Source of the DNA: Salinicoccus hispanicus
GTDB lineage: Bacteria; Bacillota; Bacilli; Staphylococcales; Salinicoccaceae
Assembly (NCBI RefSeq): GCF_009831115.1
Contig: NZ_WUUK01000001.1
Location: 496,001 to 560,000, forward strand
Direction: 5' to 3'
Length of the DNA: 64,000 nt
Part shown: positions 1-9,468 of the stretch, one piece after another
Layout of the letters: each line of letters starts with the position of its first letter
Numbering within the stretch: position 1 is the stretch's first letter
Made by a program: the position numbers and the translations under genes
The notes under the pieces: generated by a model
What the model saw: only the letters and a program-made list of their open reading frames with translations
Told to the model about the DNA's origin: nothing
Databases searched by the model: none

Positions 1-2
1 TC

Positions 3-395
3 CGTACCTTGATGAAAGATAGAAGCCTCTTGGTGAATTTCCAGAAGAATATAAGCGAAGAAGTATTAACCACACCTGTTTATTATGTTATATTTAGAGG
101 GTTGTGCAGATATTTTGACAGATACGATGATTTTGATTTATCATCGTTCAGCCAGTATATTGAAGGAGAGCATTTCAGTACTGCGATGGAAATCGACGCT
201 CTGGTCATCCATGACGATATCACGAGTGAAGAAGTCAATGATTATATAGAAGACTTAAGTGGTATTAGGAATAGTGAGAAAGAGAAGCAGCTTCTGCTTC
301 TCAAGCTTCAGGATGCAGAGAACAGCAATGACGATGAACTCCAGGCAAAATTGGTACACCAGTTGAACGAAATTAACAGTCGCTATAAAAGGTGA
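3..395 (+). CDS. dnaG: DNA primase DnaG, C-terminal part (5' end outside window)
   Basis: The reading frame is open from the first bases of the window and runs to TGA at 393-395, so only about the last 130 residues are present. DnaG makes RNA primers at the replication fork. The visible part matches the C-terminal helicase-binding region: helix-rich, with RTLMKDRSL followed by an acidic, then Lys/Gln-rich end. The assignment rests largely on position: it lies 28 bases upstream of the primary sigma factor, the dnaG-sigA macromolecular-synthesis operon order of Firmicutes. The TTG/ATG codons at 9-14 are internal, not a start. Confidence 0.85.
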   Translation, partial: RTLMKDRSLLVNFQKNISEEVLTTPVYYVIFRGLCRYFDRYDDFDLSSFSQYIEGEHFSTAMEIDALVIHDDITSEEVNDYIEDLSGIRNSEKEKQLLLLKLQDAENSNDDELQAKLVHQLNEINSRYKR

Positions 396-423
396 GTGTG
401 AAGTCTGAATAGGAGGGCTTTAA

Positions 424-1533
<1,110 letters not shown>

Positions 1534-1573
1534 TTGAGCGGTTCCAGCGGTGAAATTTTTCAGAAAAAATCTT

Positions 1574-1601
1574 TTGACTTTACTCATATTTAATATACAA
1601 T
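1574..1601 (+). promoter_or_regulatory. Predicted SigA promoter for cccA
   Basis: TTGACT at 1574-1579 and TACAAT at 1596-1601 are separated by 16 bases, in the short AT-rich gap between sigA and the cytochrome gene. This is one mismatch per box from the vegetative consensus. The following 40 bases are AT-rich with ATATG repeats, then AGGGAGG precedes the cccA start. Confidence 0.6.
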
Positions 1602-1647
1602 TATATATGTGAATATGTATATGGATATATATTAGGGAGGTTGTTTT

Positions 1648-2037
1648 ATGAATCGTAATCCGATCGTGCCTTTTATACTTATCATCTTTCTCGGCATCGG
1701 CCTTGTTTTCCTGCTCTCCTCTCAAGGAGCGACTTCTGACGAAGAAGGCGAAGGCGAAGATGTTGCGAGCGAAGAAGGTAGTGAAGGTGGAGAAGGCGGC
1801 GAGGAAGCTTCTTCTGGAGACTTTGATGCTGAAGGATATGCACGTGACAACTGTGCTTCATGTCACGGACAGGACTTCTCGGGCGGAATGGGTCCTGCAC
1901 TTGCAGGAACTGGTCTTTCTGAGGAAGAGTTCGCTAGTACAGTAAGAGAAGGTCCAGGTTCAATGCCTGCATTCAGCGAAGATCAAGTCGCAGATGAAGA
2001 ACTGACTGCACTGCACCAATTCTTCTCGGAACAATAA
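1648..2037 (+). CDS. cccA: Membrane-anchored cytochrome c (c550 type, CccA-like)
   Basis: Small electron-carrier cytochrome of 129 aa held on the outer face of the membrane. Residues 6-24 form one uncleaved membrane anchor. Residues 31-58 are an extremely acidic Gly/Glu/Ser linker, and the haem domain has CASCH (Cys69, Cys72, His73) with Met106 in GSMPAF as the likely sixth ligand. B. subtilis cccA occupies the same place downstream of sigA. ATG at 1648 follows TTAGGGAGG. The gene has its own promoter and ends in a strong hairpin at 2046. The electron partner, probably a cytochrome oxidase, cannot be read from this locus. Confidence 0.88.
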   Translation: MNRNPIVPFILIIFLGIGLVFLLSSQGATSDEEGEGEDVASEEGSEGGEGGEEASSGDFDAEGYARDNCASCHGQDFSGGMGPALAGTGLSEEEFASTVREGPGSMPAFSEDQVADEELTALHQFFSEQ

Positions 2038-2045
2038 TTTATATT

Positions 2046-2079
2046 AAACTTCCACACATCCAGTGTGGAAGTTTTTATT
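2046..2079 (+). terminator. Rho-independent terminator after cccA
   Basis: Perfect 12-bp arms (2046-2057 and 2063-2074) around a 5-base loop, followed by TTTATTT. It overlaps the longer reading frame of trmK, which argues that the trmK start lies downstream at 2102. Confidence 0.9.
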
Positions 2080-2101
2080 TATCTTGGATGGAGGCAATTC
2101 A

Positions 2102-2776
2102 ATGCTAGATGCTAGATTACAGAAAGTTTTAGATTTCATCACCGGAGAACGTCTGCTCGACATCGGTTCGGACCATGCCTATCTGCCAATCGAAGCAGTA
2201 GGGAAAGGAATCGTCCAGTATGCTATCTGCGGAGAAGTGGTCAAAGGCCCATATGAGTCTACAGTCAGGAATATCGAGAAAGAAAATATGACGGATAGGA
2301 TCGAAGCAAGGTTCGGATCGGGTCTTGAAGTTGCACGACCTGAAGACGCAGTCGATACTGTCACCATATGCGGAATGGGCGGACCGCTCATTGCAGATAT
2401 TCTTCAAACCGGTTTCAATCATCTTGGCGGGGTTCCGAGGCTCGTACTTCAAGCGAACACTTATACATATCCGATCAGAAAGGCACTCGTTTCTCTCGGG
2501 TATGAAATCATCGAAGAGACAATCATTCAGGATGGACACCACTTCTATGAGATCATCGTGGCGGAAGCAGGGGATGCAGACTATGATGAAGCTGAACTTA
2601 CTTTTGGACCGATACTGCTCCAAAAGCGTGAAGCAGCGTTTACCCTCAAGCTCGAACGGGAACTGGAACATCAGCAGAACATCTACCGGAATCTTAAGAA
2701 CAATTCTTCCAATATACAGAGGCTTGAAGAGGTTTCTGATACAATCAATGCATTGAAAGAGGTGCTTGAACTGTGA
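2102..2776 (+). CDS. trmK: tRNA (adenine-22 N1)-methyltransferase TrmK
   Basis: SAM-dependent methyltransferase that makes m1A22 in tRNA (TrmK/YqfN family); 224 aa. The SAM-binding motif LLDIGSDHAYLPIEA is near residue 20 and a catalytic-type motif ICGMGGPLIADIL is near residue 90; the C-terminal third is a coiled-coil-like helical region. I chose ATG 2102 because GGATGGAGG lies just upstream and the longer frame (GTG 2063) would begin inside the cccA terminator. The end overlaps the next gene by 4 bases (GTGA), so the two are translationally coupled, as for trmK-yqfO in B. subtilis. Confidence 0.92.
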   Translation: MLDARLQKVLDFITGERLLDIGSDHAYLPIEAVGKGIVQYAICGEVVKGPYESTVRNIEKENMTDRIEARFGSGLEVARPEDAVDTVTICGMGGPLIADILQTGFNHLGGVPRLVLQANTYTYPIRKALVSLGYEIIEETIIQDGHHFYEIIVAEAGDADYDEAELTFGPILLQKREAAFTLKLERELEHQQNIYRNLKNNSSNIQRLEEVSDTINALKEVLEL

Positions 2777-3846
2777 AGGTAAAAGAGCTGATGGCAATAC
2801 TTGATGAAATTGCACCATTCAAGGATAGTGAGAAATGGGATAATACAGGGCTTCTTGTCGGTGATGAGGAAGATGAGGTGTCTGGCATACTGACTACCCT
2901 CGACTGTGCCCATGCGACGGTCGAGGAGGCCATTGAAGCAGGTGCGAATGTCATCATTGCCCACCACCCGTTAATTTTCCCGGATATTTCCCAGGTTGTC
3001 GAAGCAGGGGTCGGAGCAGTGGTTAGAAATCTGATCAGAAATGACATCACTCTTATCGCCATGCATACCAATCTTGATCACCAGCCTGATGGTGTCAGCC
3101 ATATGATTGCAGATGCACTTGGAGCAGAGGAGACAGAAATACTGATCAAACACGAATATTTCTATAAGAAGCTCCGTGTCAACATATCGAAGGGGGATGT
3201 CAGCCAGCTGAAAAAAGATCTTTCAGCAGCAGGGGTCGGTCATCAGGGCGACTACTCGGAATGCTTTTTCGAATACCCGGTCAAAGGGCAGTTCCGTCCA
3301 GGTGATAACGCCGATCCATACATCGGTGCTCAAGGTGAACTTGAGCATGTGGACGAATACATCGTGGAAGCCATATTCGAGGCCGCCCATGAAAATCAGG
3401 TGATTGATGCACTTGTCGCATCACATCCCTATGAAGAGCCCGTCTATGACGTACTGACATTGAAAAAACCGAGCGACAAGGGTCTCGGTATCAAATTCAG
3501 CTATGATGGTACACTGACGGATCTGGTTTCCCTGATCAAGGACAAGACGGGCCACTCTGTGGTCAACGTCGTGGACGGCGGCAGTGACAGCATTCGAAAA
3601 GTGGGTATCATCGGCGGAGCAGGTATGAGCTACATTGACGCTGCATTTTCTCAAGATATCGATGTACTGATTACGGGGGATGTGAAATATCATGAAGCCT
3701 ACGATGCCAAACTGGCTGGAAGATCAATCATTGATGCCGGACACTATATCGAGGCCATCATGGCTCACGGACTGAAGCAGCTGATAGAAAAACGGACCGA
3801 TATTGATGTCTGTGCCACAACGGTATCCACCAATCCATTTGAATAG
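2773..3846 (+). CDS. Nif3-like dinuclear metal centre protein (YqfO family)
   Basis: Nif3/GTP cyclohydrolase I type 2-like fold protein of 357 aa; its biochemical role is unsettled in the family. Metal-ligand motifs are visible in both halves: IAHHPLIF and MHTNLDHQPDGV in the N-terminal half, GDVKYHEAYDA and IDAGHYIEA in the C-terminal half. Between them (about residues 125-230) lies the inserted PII/CutA-like domain that marks the long YqfO form. The GTG start overlaps the trmK stop; the trmK 3' end supplies the ribosome site (AAAGAGGTG). A bidirectional hairpin follows, facing ispH. Confidence 0.88.
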   Translation: MKVKELMAILDEIAPFKDSEKWDNTGLLVGDEEDEVSGILTTLDCAHATVEEAIEAGANVIIAHHPLIFPDISQVVEAGVGAVVRNLIRNDITLIAMHTNLDHQPDGVSHMIADALGAEETEILIKHEYFYKKLRVNISKGDVSQLKKDLSAAGVGHQGDYSECFFEYPVKGQFRPGDNADPYIGAQGELEHVDEYIVEAIFEAAHENQVIDALVASHPYEEPVYDVLTLKKPSDKGLGIKFSYDGTLTDLVSLIKDKTGHSVVNVVDGGSDSIRKVGIIGGAGMSYIDAAFSQDIDVLITGDVKYHEAYDAKLAGRSIIDAGHYIEAIMAHGLKQLIEKRTDIDVCATTVSTNPFE

Positions 3847-3853
3847 CAGAAGA

Positions 3854-3885
3854 AAGGCCCTGGAAGCGATAACTTCCAGGGCCTT
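3854..3885. terminator. Shared hairpin between yqfO-like gene and ispH
   Basis: Inverted repeat AAGGCCCTGGAAG / CTTCCAGGGCCTT between the 3' ends of two convergent genes. The T-run is weak on the plus side (CTTACTATT) and better on the minus side (TTTCTTCT), so it probably serves both. Confidence 0.75.
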
Positions 3886-3889
3886 CTTA

Positions 3890-4852
3890 CTATTCCATGA
3901 TTTTAACAGGTTTTGCTTTTTTGATCTTCGGCAGTATCTTATCCTTCGGTACCGTTGAAACAGGTTCATTCGGCGTCTTTTCATCATAGTCCTTGATATA
4001 GTCGATGACTTCCTTGACGAGCGGCGTCGGCGTGGAAGCACCTGCTGTAACGGCGACACTACCTATACCTTCGAGCCATTCATTTTTCAGCTCACTCAAC
4101 GAACTGATCCGGTGAGCATTGGTGTGGGCGATCTCCTTTGAAACTTGAGCAAGTCTGTTGGAATTATTACTTTTCGGGTCACCGACTACAATCAGCAGAT
4201 CGGCTTCTTTCGCTTGCTCTGCCACTGCTTCCTGTCGGACCTGTGTGGCCAGGCAGATTTCCTTATGCACTTCGATATGCGGATACTGGGCTTTCAGCTG
4301 GTCCATGAGGTGGCTGACATCCCATTGGCTCATCGTCGTCTGATTGGTTACAATCAGCTTCTTATTAATCAGCTCTTCCGGCAGTGCTTTCACGTCATCA
4401 ATCGTTTCCACAAGGTGGACATGGTCCGGCGATACACCGATGGCGCCTTCCGGTTCAGGGTGCCCCTTCTTGCCGACATAGATGACATCATATCCCTTAT
4501 CTGTCTTCTCGCGTATGAGCTGATGGGTCACCTCAACATCAGGACATGTCGCGTCTATACAAGTCAGACCCTTTTCCTTGGCTCTCTCTTTGACTTGTGG
4601 AGACACGCCGTGCGCTGTGAAGATGACGGTACCTTCGTCGATACCTTCCAGAATTTCAAGCCTGTTGGCGCCGTCCAATGTACGGATGCCGTCCTCTTCA
4701 AATGCATCTGTGACATGCTTATTATGCACAATCATGCCGAGTATATATATTGGCCGGGGCAGTGTCTTGTCCATAGAGGCATTTCTGGCGATCACCATTG
4801 CATCTACAACACCATAACAGTACCCACGCGGGCTAATTTTAATAATATCCAT
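3890..4852 (-). CDS. ispH: 4-hydroxy-3-methylbut-2-enyl diphosphate reductase IspH (LytB)
   Basis: Last enzyme of the MEP isoprenoid pathway: reduces HMBPP to IPP and DMAPP using an iron-sulfur cluster; 320 aa. The three conserved cluster cysteines are at 12 (RGYCYGV), 103 (DATCPDV) and 200 ([12 protein letters not shown]), with the TAHGVSP and TNQTTMS motifs of the active site. It is on the minus strand, divergent from cshB; AAGGGAGGAAT precedes its ATG. Together with ispG and dxs in this window it indicates an MEP rather than mevalonate route. Confidence 0.96.
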   Translation of the reverse strand: MDIIKISPRGYCYGVVDAMVIARNASMDKTLPRPIYILGMIVHNKHVTDAFEEDGIRTLDGANRLEILEGIDEGTVIFTAHGVSPQVKERAKEKGLTCIDATCPDVEVTHQLIREKTDKGYDVIYVGKKGHPEPEGAIGVSPDHVHLVETIDDVKALPEELINKKLIVTNQTTMSQWDVSHLMDQLKAQYPHIEVHKEICLATQVRQEAVAEQAKEADLLIVVGDPKSNNSNRLAQVSKEIAHTNAHRISSLSELKNEWLEGIGSVAVTAGASTPTPLVKEVIDYIKDYDEKTPNEPVSTVPKDKILPKIKKAKPVKIME

Positions 4853-4993
4853 GAAGTCTATTCCTCCCTTATATCCATTATAAACAATATCACACTTTTT
4901 TTAAATCAACACGCAGTATGAATGATGTGTGGCTTAACATCTTCATATCAGTTATAATATAACCTGAGTTTATTAAAGAAATCAGGTGAAACC
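4853..4993. other. Divergent intergenic region ispH / cshB
   Basis: 141 AT-rich bases between two start codons. TATAAT motifs occur on each side (for example 4953-4958 on the plus strand), but neither has a well-spaced -35 box, so I do not define promoters here. Nothing else recognised. Confidence 0.5.
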
Positions 4994-6307
4994 ATGAGTA
5001 GTGCTTTTAAAAGATTCCAATTCAGCGATCAGATGCTGGAAGCAATCGAACGTATAAATTTTACACACCCGACCCTGGTACAGGAGCGTGTGATTCCAAA
5101 AGTATCCAAAAGAGAAAACGTCGTGGCGCAGTCGGAGACGGGCAGCGGTAAATCCCACTCATTCCTTCTGCCGATCGTCCATGAAATCGATACGGATAAA
5201 TCCCATACACAGTCAGTCATCCTCGCACCTACAAGAGAACTGGCGAAGCAGCTCTATCAGATGACGAATGAACTGCTGAAATCATTTCCGGAGATCAGTG
5301 CAGCTGCCTTCATCGGTGGAACGGACATCGAGCGGGATGTAGTGAAGGCCGGGAAGTCTCCGCATATCGTAATCGGTACGCCGACACGCATCAAGGACTT
5401 GAGAGATAAGGGCGGTCTGAATCTTCACGCGGTAGAAAGTCTTGTCATAGATGAGGCGGATCTTATGATCGACCTCGGATTCCTTGAACAGATCGACAGC
5501 ATTTCATCAACTGTCAGCGACTCCTGCCAGTTCCTCGTCTTCTCTGCAACCATTCCGGAAGCTTTGAGGGTGTTCCTCCGGAAGTATATCGGAGAGACTG
5601 AGATCATCATCATCGATCAGCCGAGGAATAAGGCGTCAATCCATTACAGCCTGGTGCCTGTAAAAGGAGATGACAAAGCGGGCAAAGTGCTCGCTCTGAC
5701 CAAAGATATCACGCCCTACATCGGTCTGATATTCGCCAATTCCAAAGATCGTGCAGATGAACTGTTCGAATATCTCAACAGCAACGGCGTAAATGTCGGT
5801 CTCTTCCACGGTGGATTGAAACCGAGAGAGCGTACGAAGGAGATCCGGAAAATCCGTGATCTTGAATATGTCTGGGTCGTGGCCAGCGATCTCGCTGCAA
5901 GAGGTCTGGATATAGACGGTGCGTCGCACGTCATCAATTTTGACATCCCTAAGGACATCGAGTTCTTTACACACCGTGTTGGCCGTGTGGGCAGGGGCGA
6001 ATACAAAGGTAATGCAATTACGCTCTATACACCAGATGAAGAATATCTGGTCAATGCGCTCGAGAGCAAAGGCTATAAATTTGCACACGAGGATATTCGC
6101 AAAGGTGAACTTGTTGAAATAAAGTCAAGGACACAGCGTGCAAAGAGAAAGCATCAGGAAGACAACCTCGAAAGCCAGCTCTCACACAGGGTGAAAAAGC
6201 CGAAGAAAGTCAAGCCCGGCTATCGACGTAAGATGAAGTACGAGCTTGATACGCTGAAAAAGCAGGAACGGTTGAAGCATTCCAAGAGCAAAAAGAATAA
6301 AAGATAG
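4994..6307 (+). CDS. cshB: DEAD-box RNA helicase (CshB-like)
   Basis: ATP-dependent RNA helicase of 437 aa, likely acting in ribosome assembly or RNA turnover in the cold. Motifs in order: Q-motif region FTHPTLVQERVIP, Walker A SETGSGKS, Ia APTRELAKQ, GTPTRI, DEAD (VIDEADLMI), SAT (FSATIP), then the second RecA domain with ASDLAARGLDID and HRVGRVGRG. A Lys/Arg-rich tail of about 60 residues gives RNA affinity. B. subtilis cshB (yqfR) sits at the same place between ispH (yqfP) and nfo (yqfS). The start is preceded by CAGGTGA. Confidence 0.93.
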   Translation: MSSAFKRFQFSDQMLEAIERINFTHPTLVQERVIPKVSKRENVVAQSETGSGKSHSFLLPIVHEIDTDKSHTQSVILAPTRELAKQLYQMTNELLKSFPEISAAAFIGGTDIERDVVKAGKSPHIVIGTPTRIKDLRDKGGLNLHAVESLVIDEADLMIDLGFLEQIDSISSTVSDSCQFLVFSATIPEALRVFLRKYIGETEIIIIDQPRNKASIHYSLVPVKGDDKAGKVLALTKDITPYIGLIFANSKDRADELFEYLNSNGVNVGLFHGGLKPRERTKEIRKIRDLEYVWVVASDLAARGLDIDGASHVINFDIPKDIEFFTHRVGRVGRGEYKGNAITLYTPDEEYLVNALESKGYKFAHEDIRKGELVEIKSRTQRAKRKHQEDNLESQLSHRVKKPKKVKPGYRRKMKYELDTLKKQERLKHSKSKKNKR

Positions 6308-6328
6308 CAACATAGAAAGGTGAATGAG

Positions 6329-7240
6329 ATGCTGATAGGATCACATGTTTCCATGAGTGGGAAAAAAATGCTGGAGGCGGCAAGCATATCCGCCCAGAGC
6401 TATGGGGCGAATACGTTCATGATCTACACAGGTGCACCCCAGAATACAAGAAGGAAAAAAGTGGAAGATTTGAACATCGAAGCCGGCAAACGGCATATGG
6501 CTGACAATGGTATGTCAAACATTGTCGTCCATGCACCGTATATCATCAATATTGCGAATTCCGAACGCGAAGGTGTATTCGATCACGGTGTTGAATTTCT
6601 GCAGGAAGAGATTGTCCGTACCGAGCACCTCGGTGCCAAACAGATTGTACTGCATCCGGGAAGTCACGTGGGTACAGGTGCCGATCGCGGAATAAAGTCC
6701 ATCATCGAAGGTCTGAATGAAGTCCTGACGAACGACCATGATGTCCAGATTGCCCTTGAAACGATGGCAGGCAAAGGATCGGAAGTCGGACGGACATTCG
6801 AAGAACTTGCTGAAATCATCAGTGGAGTGACAAATAATGAGCGCTTGAGTGTATGTTTTGATACTTGCCACGTTCATGATGCCGGATATGATATCGTCAA
6901 TGATTTCGATGGTGTGCTTGAATCATTTGACCGGATCGTCGGTAAAGACCGTATCAAAGTGCTGCATATCAACGACTCGAAAAATGAAGTCGGTGCCCAT
7001 AAGGACCGCCACGAGAATATCGGTTTCGGTCATATCGGTTTTGACGCGCTTTCCTATATCGTCAATCATCCCGAGTTCGAAGCTGTACCGAAAATTCTTG
7101 AAACACCTTTTGTCGGTCCAGACAAGAAAAGCAGAATTGCACCATACAAGCATGAGATTGAAATGATCAGAAGTGGACAGTTCAATCCTTCCTTGAAAGA
7201 AGAAATCAATCCAATGATGATTGAACAGGAACAGCAATAG
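6329..7240 (+). CDS. nfo: Endonuclease IV (AP endonuclease, Nfo)
   Basis: Cuts DNA 5' to abasic sites in base-excision repair; 303 aa TIM-barrel enzyme with a tri-metal site. Visible ligand motifs include [43 protein letters not shown] and the [20 protein letters not shown] stretch near residue 215. ATG 6329 sits six bases after AGAAAGGTG; the in-frame GTG at 6320 is inside that ribosome site and less likely. It is 21 bases downstream of cshB, probably in the same transcript, and ends in a strong terminator. Confidence 0.96.
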   Translation: MLIGSHVSMSGKKMLEAASISAQSYGANTFMIYTGAPQNTRRKKVEDLNIEAGKRHMADNGMSNIVVHAPYIINIANSEREGVFDHGVEFLQEEIVRTEHLGAKQIVLHPGSHVGTGADRGIKSIIEGLNEVLTNDHDVQIALETMAGKGSEVGRTFEELAEIISGVTNNERLSVCFDTCHVHDAGYDIVNDFDGVLESFDRIVGKDRIKVLHINDSKNEVGAHKDRHENIGFGHIGFDALSYIVNHPEFEAVPKILETPFVGPDKKSRIAPYKHEIEMIRSGQFNPSLKEEINPMMIEQEQQ

Positions 7241-7246
7241 CAGAGG

Positions 7247-7280
7247 ACCAGGATGCCCTTATGGGCATCCTGGTTTTATT
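7247..7280 (+). terminator. Rho-independent terminator after nfo
   Basis: 12-bp perfect arms (7247-7258 and 7263-7274), TTAT loop, then TTTATTT. It separates the repair gene from the zinc-uptake operon promoter that begins a few bases later. Confidence 0.92.
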
Positions 7281-7324
7281 TCGTAATCATTCCTATTTAC
7301 AAAACGTAACGATTCCTTTATAAT
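7281..7324 (+). promoter_or_regulatory. Zinc operon promoter with two candidate Zur boxes
   Basis: TTTACA (7296-7301), a 17-base spacer and TATAAT (7319-7324) make a near-consensus SigA promoter. Two 7-1-7 elements resembling the Firmicute Zur box (TCGTAAT-N-ATTACGA) lie on it: TCGTAAT-C-ATTCCTA at 7281-7295, abutting the -35, and ACGTAAC-G-ATTCCTT at 7304-7318 in the spacer. The regulator encoded third in the operon is the obvious ligand. Binding is inferred; the sequence match is partial (12 of 14 and 9 of 14 arm positions). Confidence 0.65.
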
Positions 7325-7357
7325 ACTGTAGTGATTAAAAATAAAGGAGACAACGTG

Positions 7358-8155
7358 ATGGCACATCCGATATTTGAACTGAAAAATATCTCCTATACTT
7401 ACAAAGATAAACTCGAGACCACACCGGCTCTGAAAAATATCAACCTCCAGGTCCACAAGGGGGACTTTGTCGCTCTGGTTGGACCGAATGGTTCAGGCAA
7501 GACGACATTGCTGAAACTGATACTTGGTGTTCTGCGTCTGCAGACAGGCGAGATCAACATCAACGGCAAAAGCATACGCAATTACCAGTCCTGGCAGGAA
7601 GTCGGCTACGTATCACAGAAGTCGAACAGCTTCAGTAAAGGATTTCCTGCGACAGTAGGAGAAGTGGTTCTCAGCGGGCTGACAAAAGAAAAAGGGCTGT
7701 TCAAGCGTTTCAACAGAAAGGATCGACAGAAACTCAAGGAAGTCCTCGAGCTTCTGAACATCAGCCATCTGCAGAACAAGAACATCTCCCTGTTGTCCGG
7801 TGGACAGACACAGCGTGTCTTCATCGCCAGGGCACTGATCAATAATCCTTCCATTCTGGTGCTGGATGAGCCGACTGTCGGCATCGATGCAAAGCACGTC
7901 AAAGAATTCTATGACGTGCTTTTCAAGCTTAAATCGCAGTCGGTCACGATTCTGCTCGTCACCCACGATATCGGCGTCGTCGTCGATCATGCAGATGAAG
8001 TGGCATGTCTGAATGAGAGCCTTCACTTCCATGGTACCAATAATGAATTCAAGAACCTTGGCGAAGCCGAACTGTCGAAAATATACGGCTTCCCGCTACA
8101 GCTTGTCAGTCATGACCACGAAAGGAGCACTACAAGTGATACAGGCGCTTATTGA
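7358..8155 (+). CDS. Zinc/metal ABC transporter ATP-binding protein (ZnuC-like)
   Basis: ATPase of a metal importer; 265 aa. Walker A GPNGSGKTT, signature LSGGQTQRVFIARAL, Walker B ILVLDEPTVGID and the H-loop THDIG are all intact. ATG 7358 lies eight bases after AAGGAG; an adjacent GTG (7355) is an alternative. It is followed by an overlapping ABC-3 family permease and a Fur-family repressor, the adcC/znuC-znuB-zur arrangement also found next to nfo in staphylococci. Zinc is the most likely substrate given the Zur-type operator; manganese cannot be fully excluded. No substrate-binding lipoprotein is encoded here. Confidence 0.88.
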   Translation: MAHPIFELKNISYTYKDKLETTPALKNINLQVHKGDFVALVGPNGSGKTTLLKLILGVLRLQTGEININGKSIRNYQSWQEVGYVSQKSNSFSKGFPATVGEVVLSGLTKEKGLFKRFNRKDRQKLKEVLELLNISHLQNKNISLLSGGQTQRVFIARALINNPSILVLDEPTVGIDAKHVKEFYDVLFKLKSQSVTILLVTHDIGVVVDHADEVACLNESLHFHGTNNEFKNLGEAELSKIYGFPLQLVSHDHERSTTSDTGAY

Positions 8156-8987
8156 TTATGATTTTATACGCTACTCTTTCATCAGTGGTCTGATTGCAGG
8201 ACTCATTGCACCTCTGATCGGCACGTTCATCGTCATCAGAAGACTGTCACTCATTGCTGATGCACTGAGCCATGTGACGCTCGGGGGCATCACCTTTGGC
8301 GTCTATCTGTCATCGCTGGTCGGAATGACGATCAATCCGCTGATTACAGGTATCATATTTTCAGTATTCGGTGCACTTGGTATCGAACGTCTGCGTGGTG
8401 TGTACAAGCACTACCAGGAACTTGCCATACCGATCATCATGAGCTTCGGCGTCGCGCTCAGTGTGCTGTTTCTCTCCCTCGCTGATGGGTTCAACCAGGA
8501 TCTGTTCGGATATCTATTCGGCAGTATCAGTGCCGTCAATTCCTTTGATCTTATTTTAATTTCAGTTATCGGCGTTGTTGTCCTTATCTTCATATATCTA
8601 CTATATAAAGAGATGTTCCTCGTTTCTTTTGATGAAGAATATGCGAATGTGATGAATATCAGCAAATGGATCCACTTCCTGTTCATCATTGTTGTTGCGC
8701 TTGTCATCAGTGCGTCAATGAGGATTGTCGGCATACTGCTTGTCAGTGCTTTGATGACATTACCGGTAGCTGCTGCAATGCGTGTAACTTCAAGTTTCAA
8801 ACAGCTGATGATCATGAGTGTCATATTCGGTGAACTGTCAGTCATCATCGGACTTTTCCTGAGTTTCCATCTTGATGTATCACCAGGGGGTACAATTGTA
8901 CTTATCTCTCTGGCTCTACTTGCCGTAACCATTATTCTTGACCGGATCGGAGTGAAAAGACGTGGCGAACCAACTGAATCAATATAA
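8136..8987 (+). CDS. Zinc/metal ABC transporter permease (ZnuB-like)
   Basis: Integral membrane subunit of the ABC-3 family; 283 aa, with repeated hydrophobic segments from residue 17 to the end (for example LIAGLIAPLIGTFIVI, LFIIVVALVISASMRIVGI, GTIVLISLALLAVTIIL). The family motif RRLSLIADALSHVTLGGI is present near residue 37. The start is GTG 8136, eight bases after AAAGGAG, so it overlaps the ATPase gene by 20 bases; the upstream extension of the frame is only a shadow of that gene. It overlaps zur by 26 bases, indicating one polycistronic message. Confidence 0.88.
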   Translation: MIQALIDYDFIRYSFISGLIAGLIAPLIGTFIVIRRLSLIADALSHVTLGGITFGVYLSSLVGMTINPLITGIIFSVFGALGIERLRGVYKHYQELAIPIIMSFGVALSVLFLSLADGFNQDLFGYLFGSISAVNSFDLILISVIGVVVLIFIYLLYKEMFLVSFDEEYANVMNISKWIHFLFIIVVALVISASMRIVGILLVSALMTLPVAAAMRVTSSFKQLMIMSVIFGELSVIIGLFLSFHLDVSPGGTIVLISLALLAVTIILDRIGVKRRGEPTESI

Positions 8988-9387
8988 AGATAAACTGAAA
9001 GAAAATAGCCTCAAGATTACTCAGAAAAGAATGCGTATGATCGAGCTGTTTCTCGACGAAAACAGGTATCTGAGTGCCAAGGATGTCCAGGAGCTGCTGA
9101 AGGAAGAGTATCCGGACATCAGCTATGACACGATCTATCGCAACCTATATACTCTGAAAGACATAGATGTGCTTGAGCAGACAACACTTTCAGGGGAGAT
9201 GCATTATAAAATCTCGTGTACAACACATCATCACCACCATTTCATATGCGATGAATGCGGTGTGACCCGTGTCATCCACTACTGTCCGGTACAGAAATGG
9301 GAAGATGAACTGGATGATGTCGAAATTAAAAATCATAAGGTTGAGCTATACGGTTTATGTGGCGAATGTAAAAAGGCTAGAACTTGA
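8962..9387 (+). CDS. zur: Fur-family metal repressor, probably Zur
   Basis: 141 aa winged-helix metal-sensing repressor. The DNA-binding half includes AKDVQELLKEEYPDISYDTIYRNL; the hinge has the His cluster THHHHHFICDECG, and two CxxC pairs (CDEC and CGEC) form the structural zinc site. Its position at the end of a metal ABC operon whose promoter carries Zur-like boxes supports a zinc role over iron or peroxide. It starts with GTG inside the permease gene. The terminator hairpin begins within its last codons, so transcription ends right at the stop. Confidence 0.85.
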   Translation: MANQLNQYKDKLKENSLKITQKRMRMIELFLDENRYLSAKDVQELLKEEYPDISYDTIYRNLYTLKDIDVLEQTTLSGEMHYKISCTTHHHHHFICDECGVTRVIHYCPVQKWEDELDDVEIKNHKVELYGLCGECKKART

Positions 9388-9408
9388 TCAAGTTCTAGCC
9401 TTTTTTTA
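9371..9408 (+). terminator. Terminator overlapping the zur stop codon
   Basis: 15-bp arms AAAAGGCTAGAACTT / AAGTTCTAGCCTTTT around GATC, then more Ts. The stop codon TGA (9385-9387) lies in the hairpin. The -35 box of the next promoter follows directly. Confidence 0.92.
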
Positions 9409-9450
9409 TTGACACCACTGTACATATTGTATATATTAAATATATACAAT
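9409..9450 (+). promoter_or_regulatory. GntR-operon promoter with perfect palindromic operator
   Basis: TTGACA (9409-9414), 17 bases, TATATT (9432-9437). A perfect inverted repeat covers 9426-9450: arms ATTGTATATAT and ATATATACAAT around a 3-base centre. It sits on the -10 box, so a bound dimer would block polymerase. The adjacent GntR/YtrA-type gene is the natural candidate for autoregulation. Confidence 0.75.
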
Positions 9451-9468
9451 ATAAACGGAGATGATTTC

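Noticed and set aside
1591-1634. ATATG-rich repeat between sigA and cccA
   Set aside because: Imperfect low-complexity AT tract in a promoter region, not an organised repeat.
8013-8135. Longer N-terminus for the zinc permease
   Set aside because: These 41 codons lie inside the ATPase gene in another frame; GTG 8136 has a strong ribosome site.
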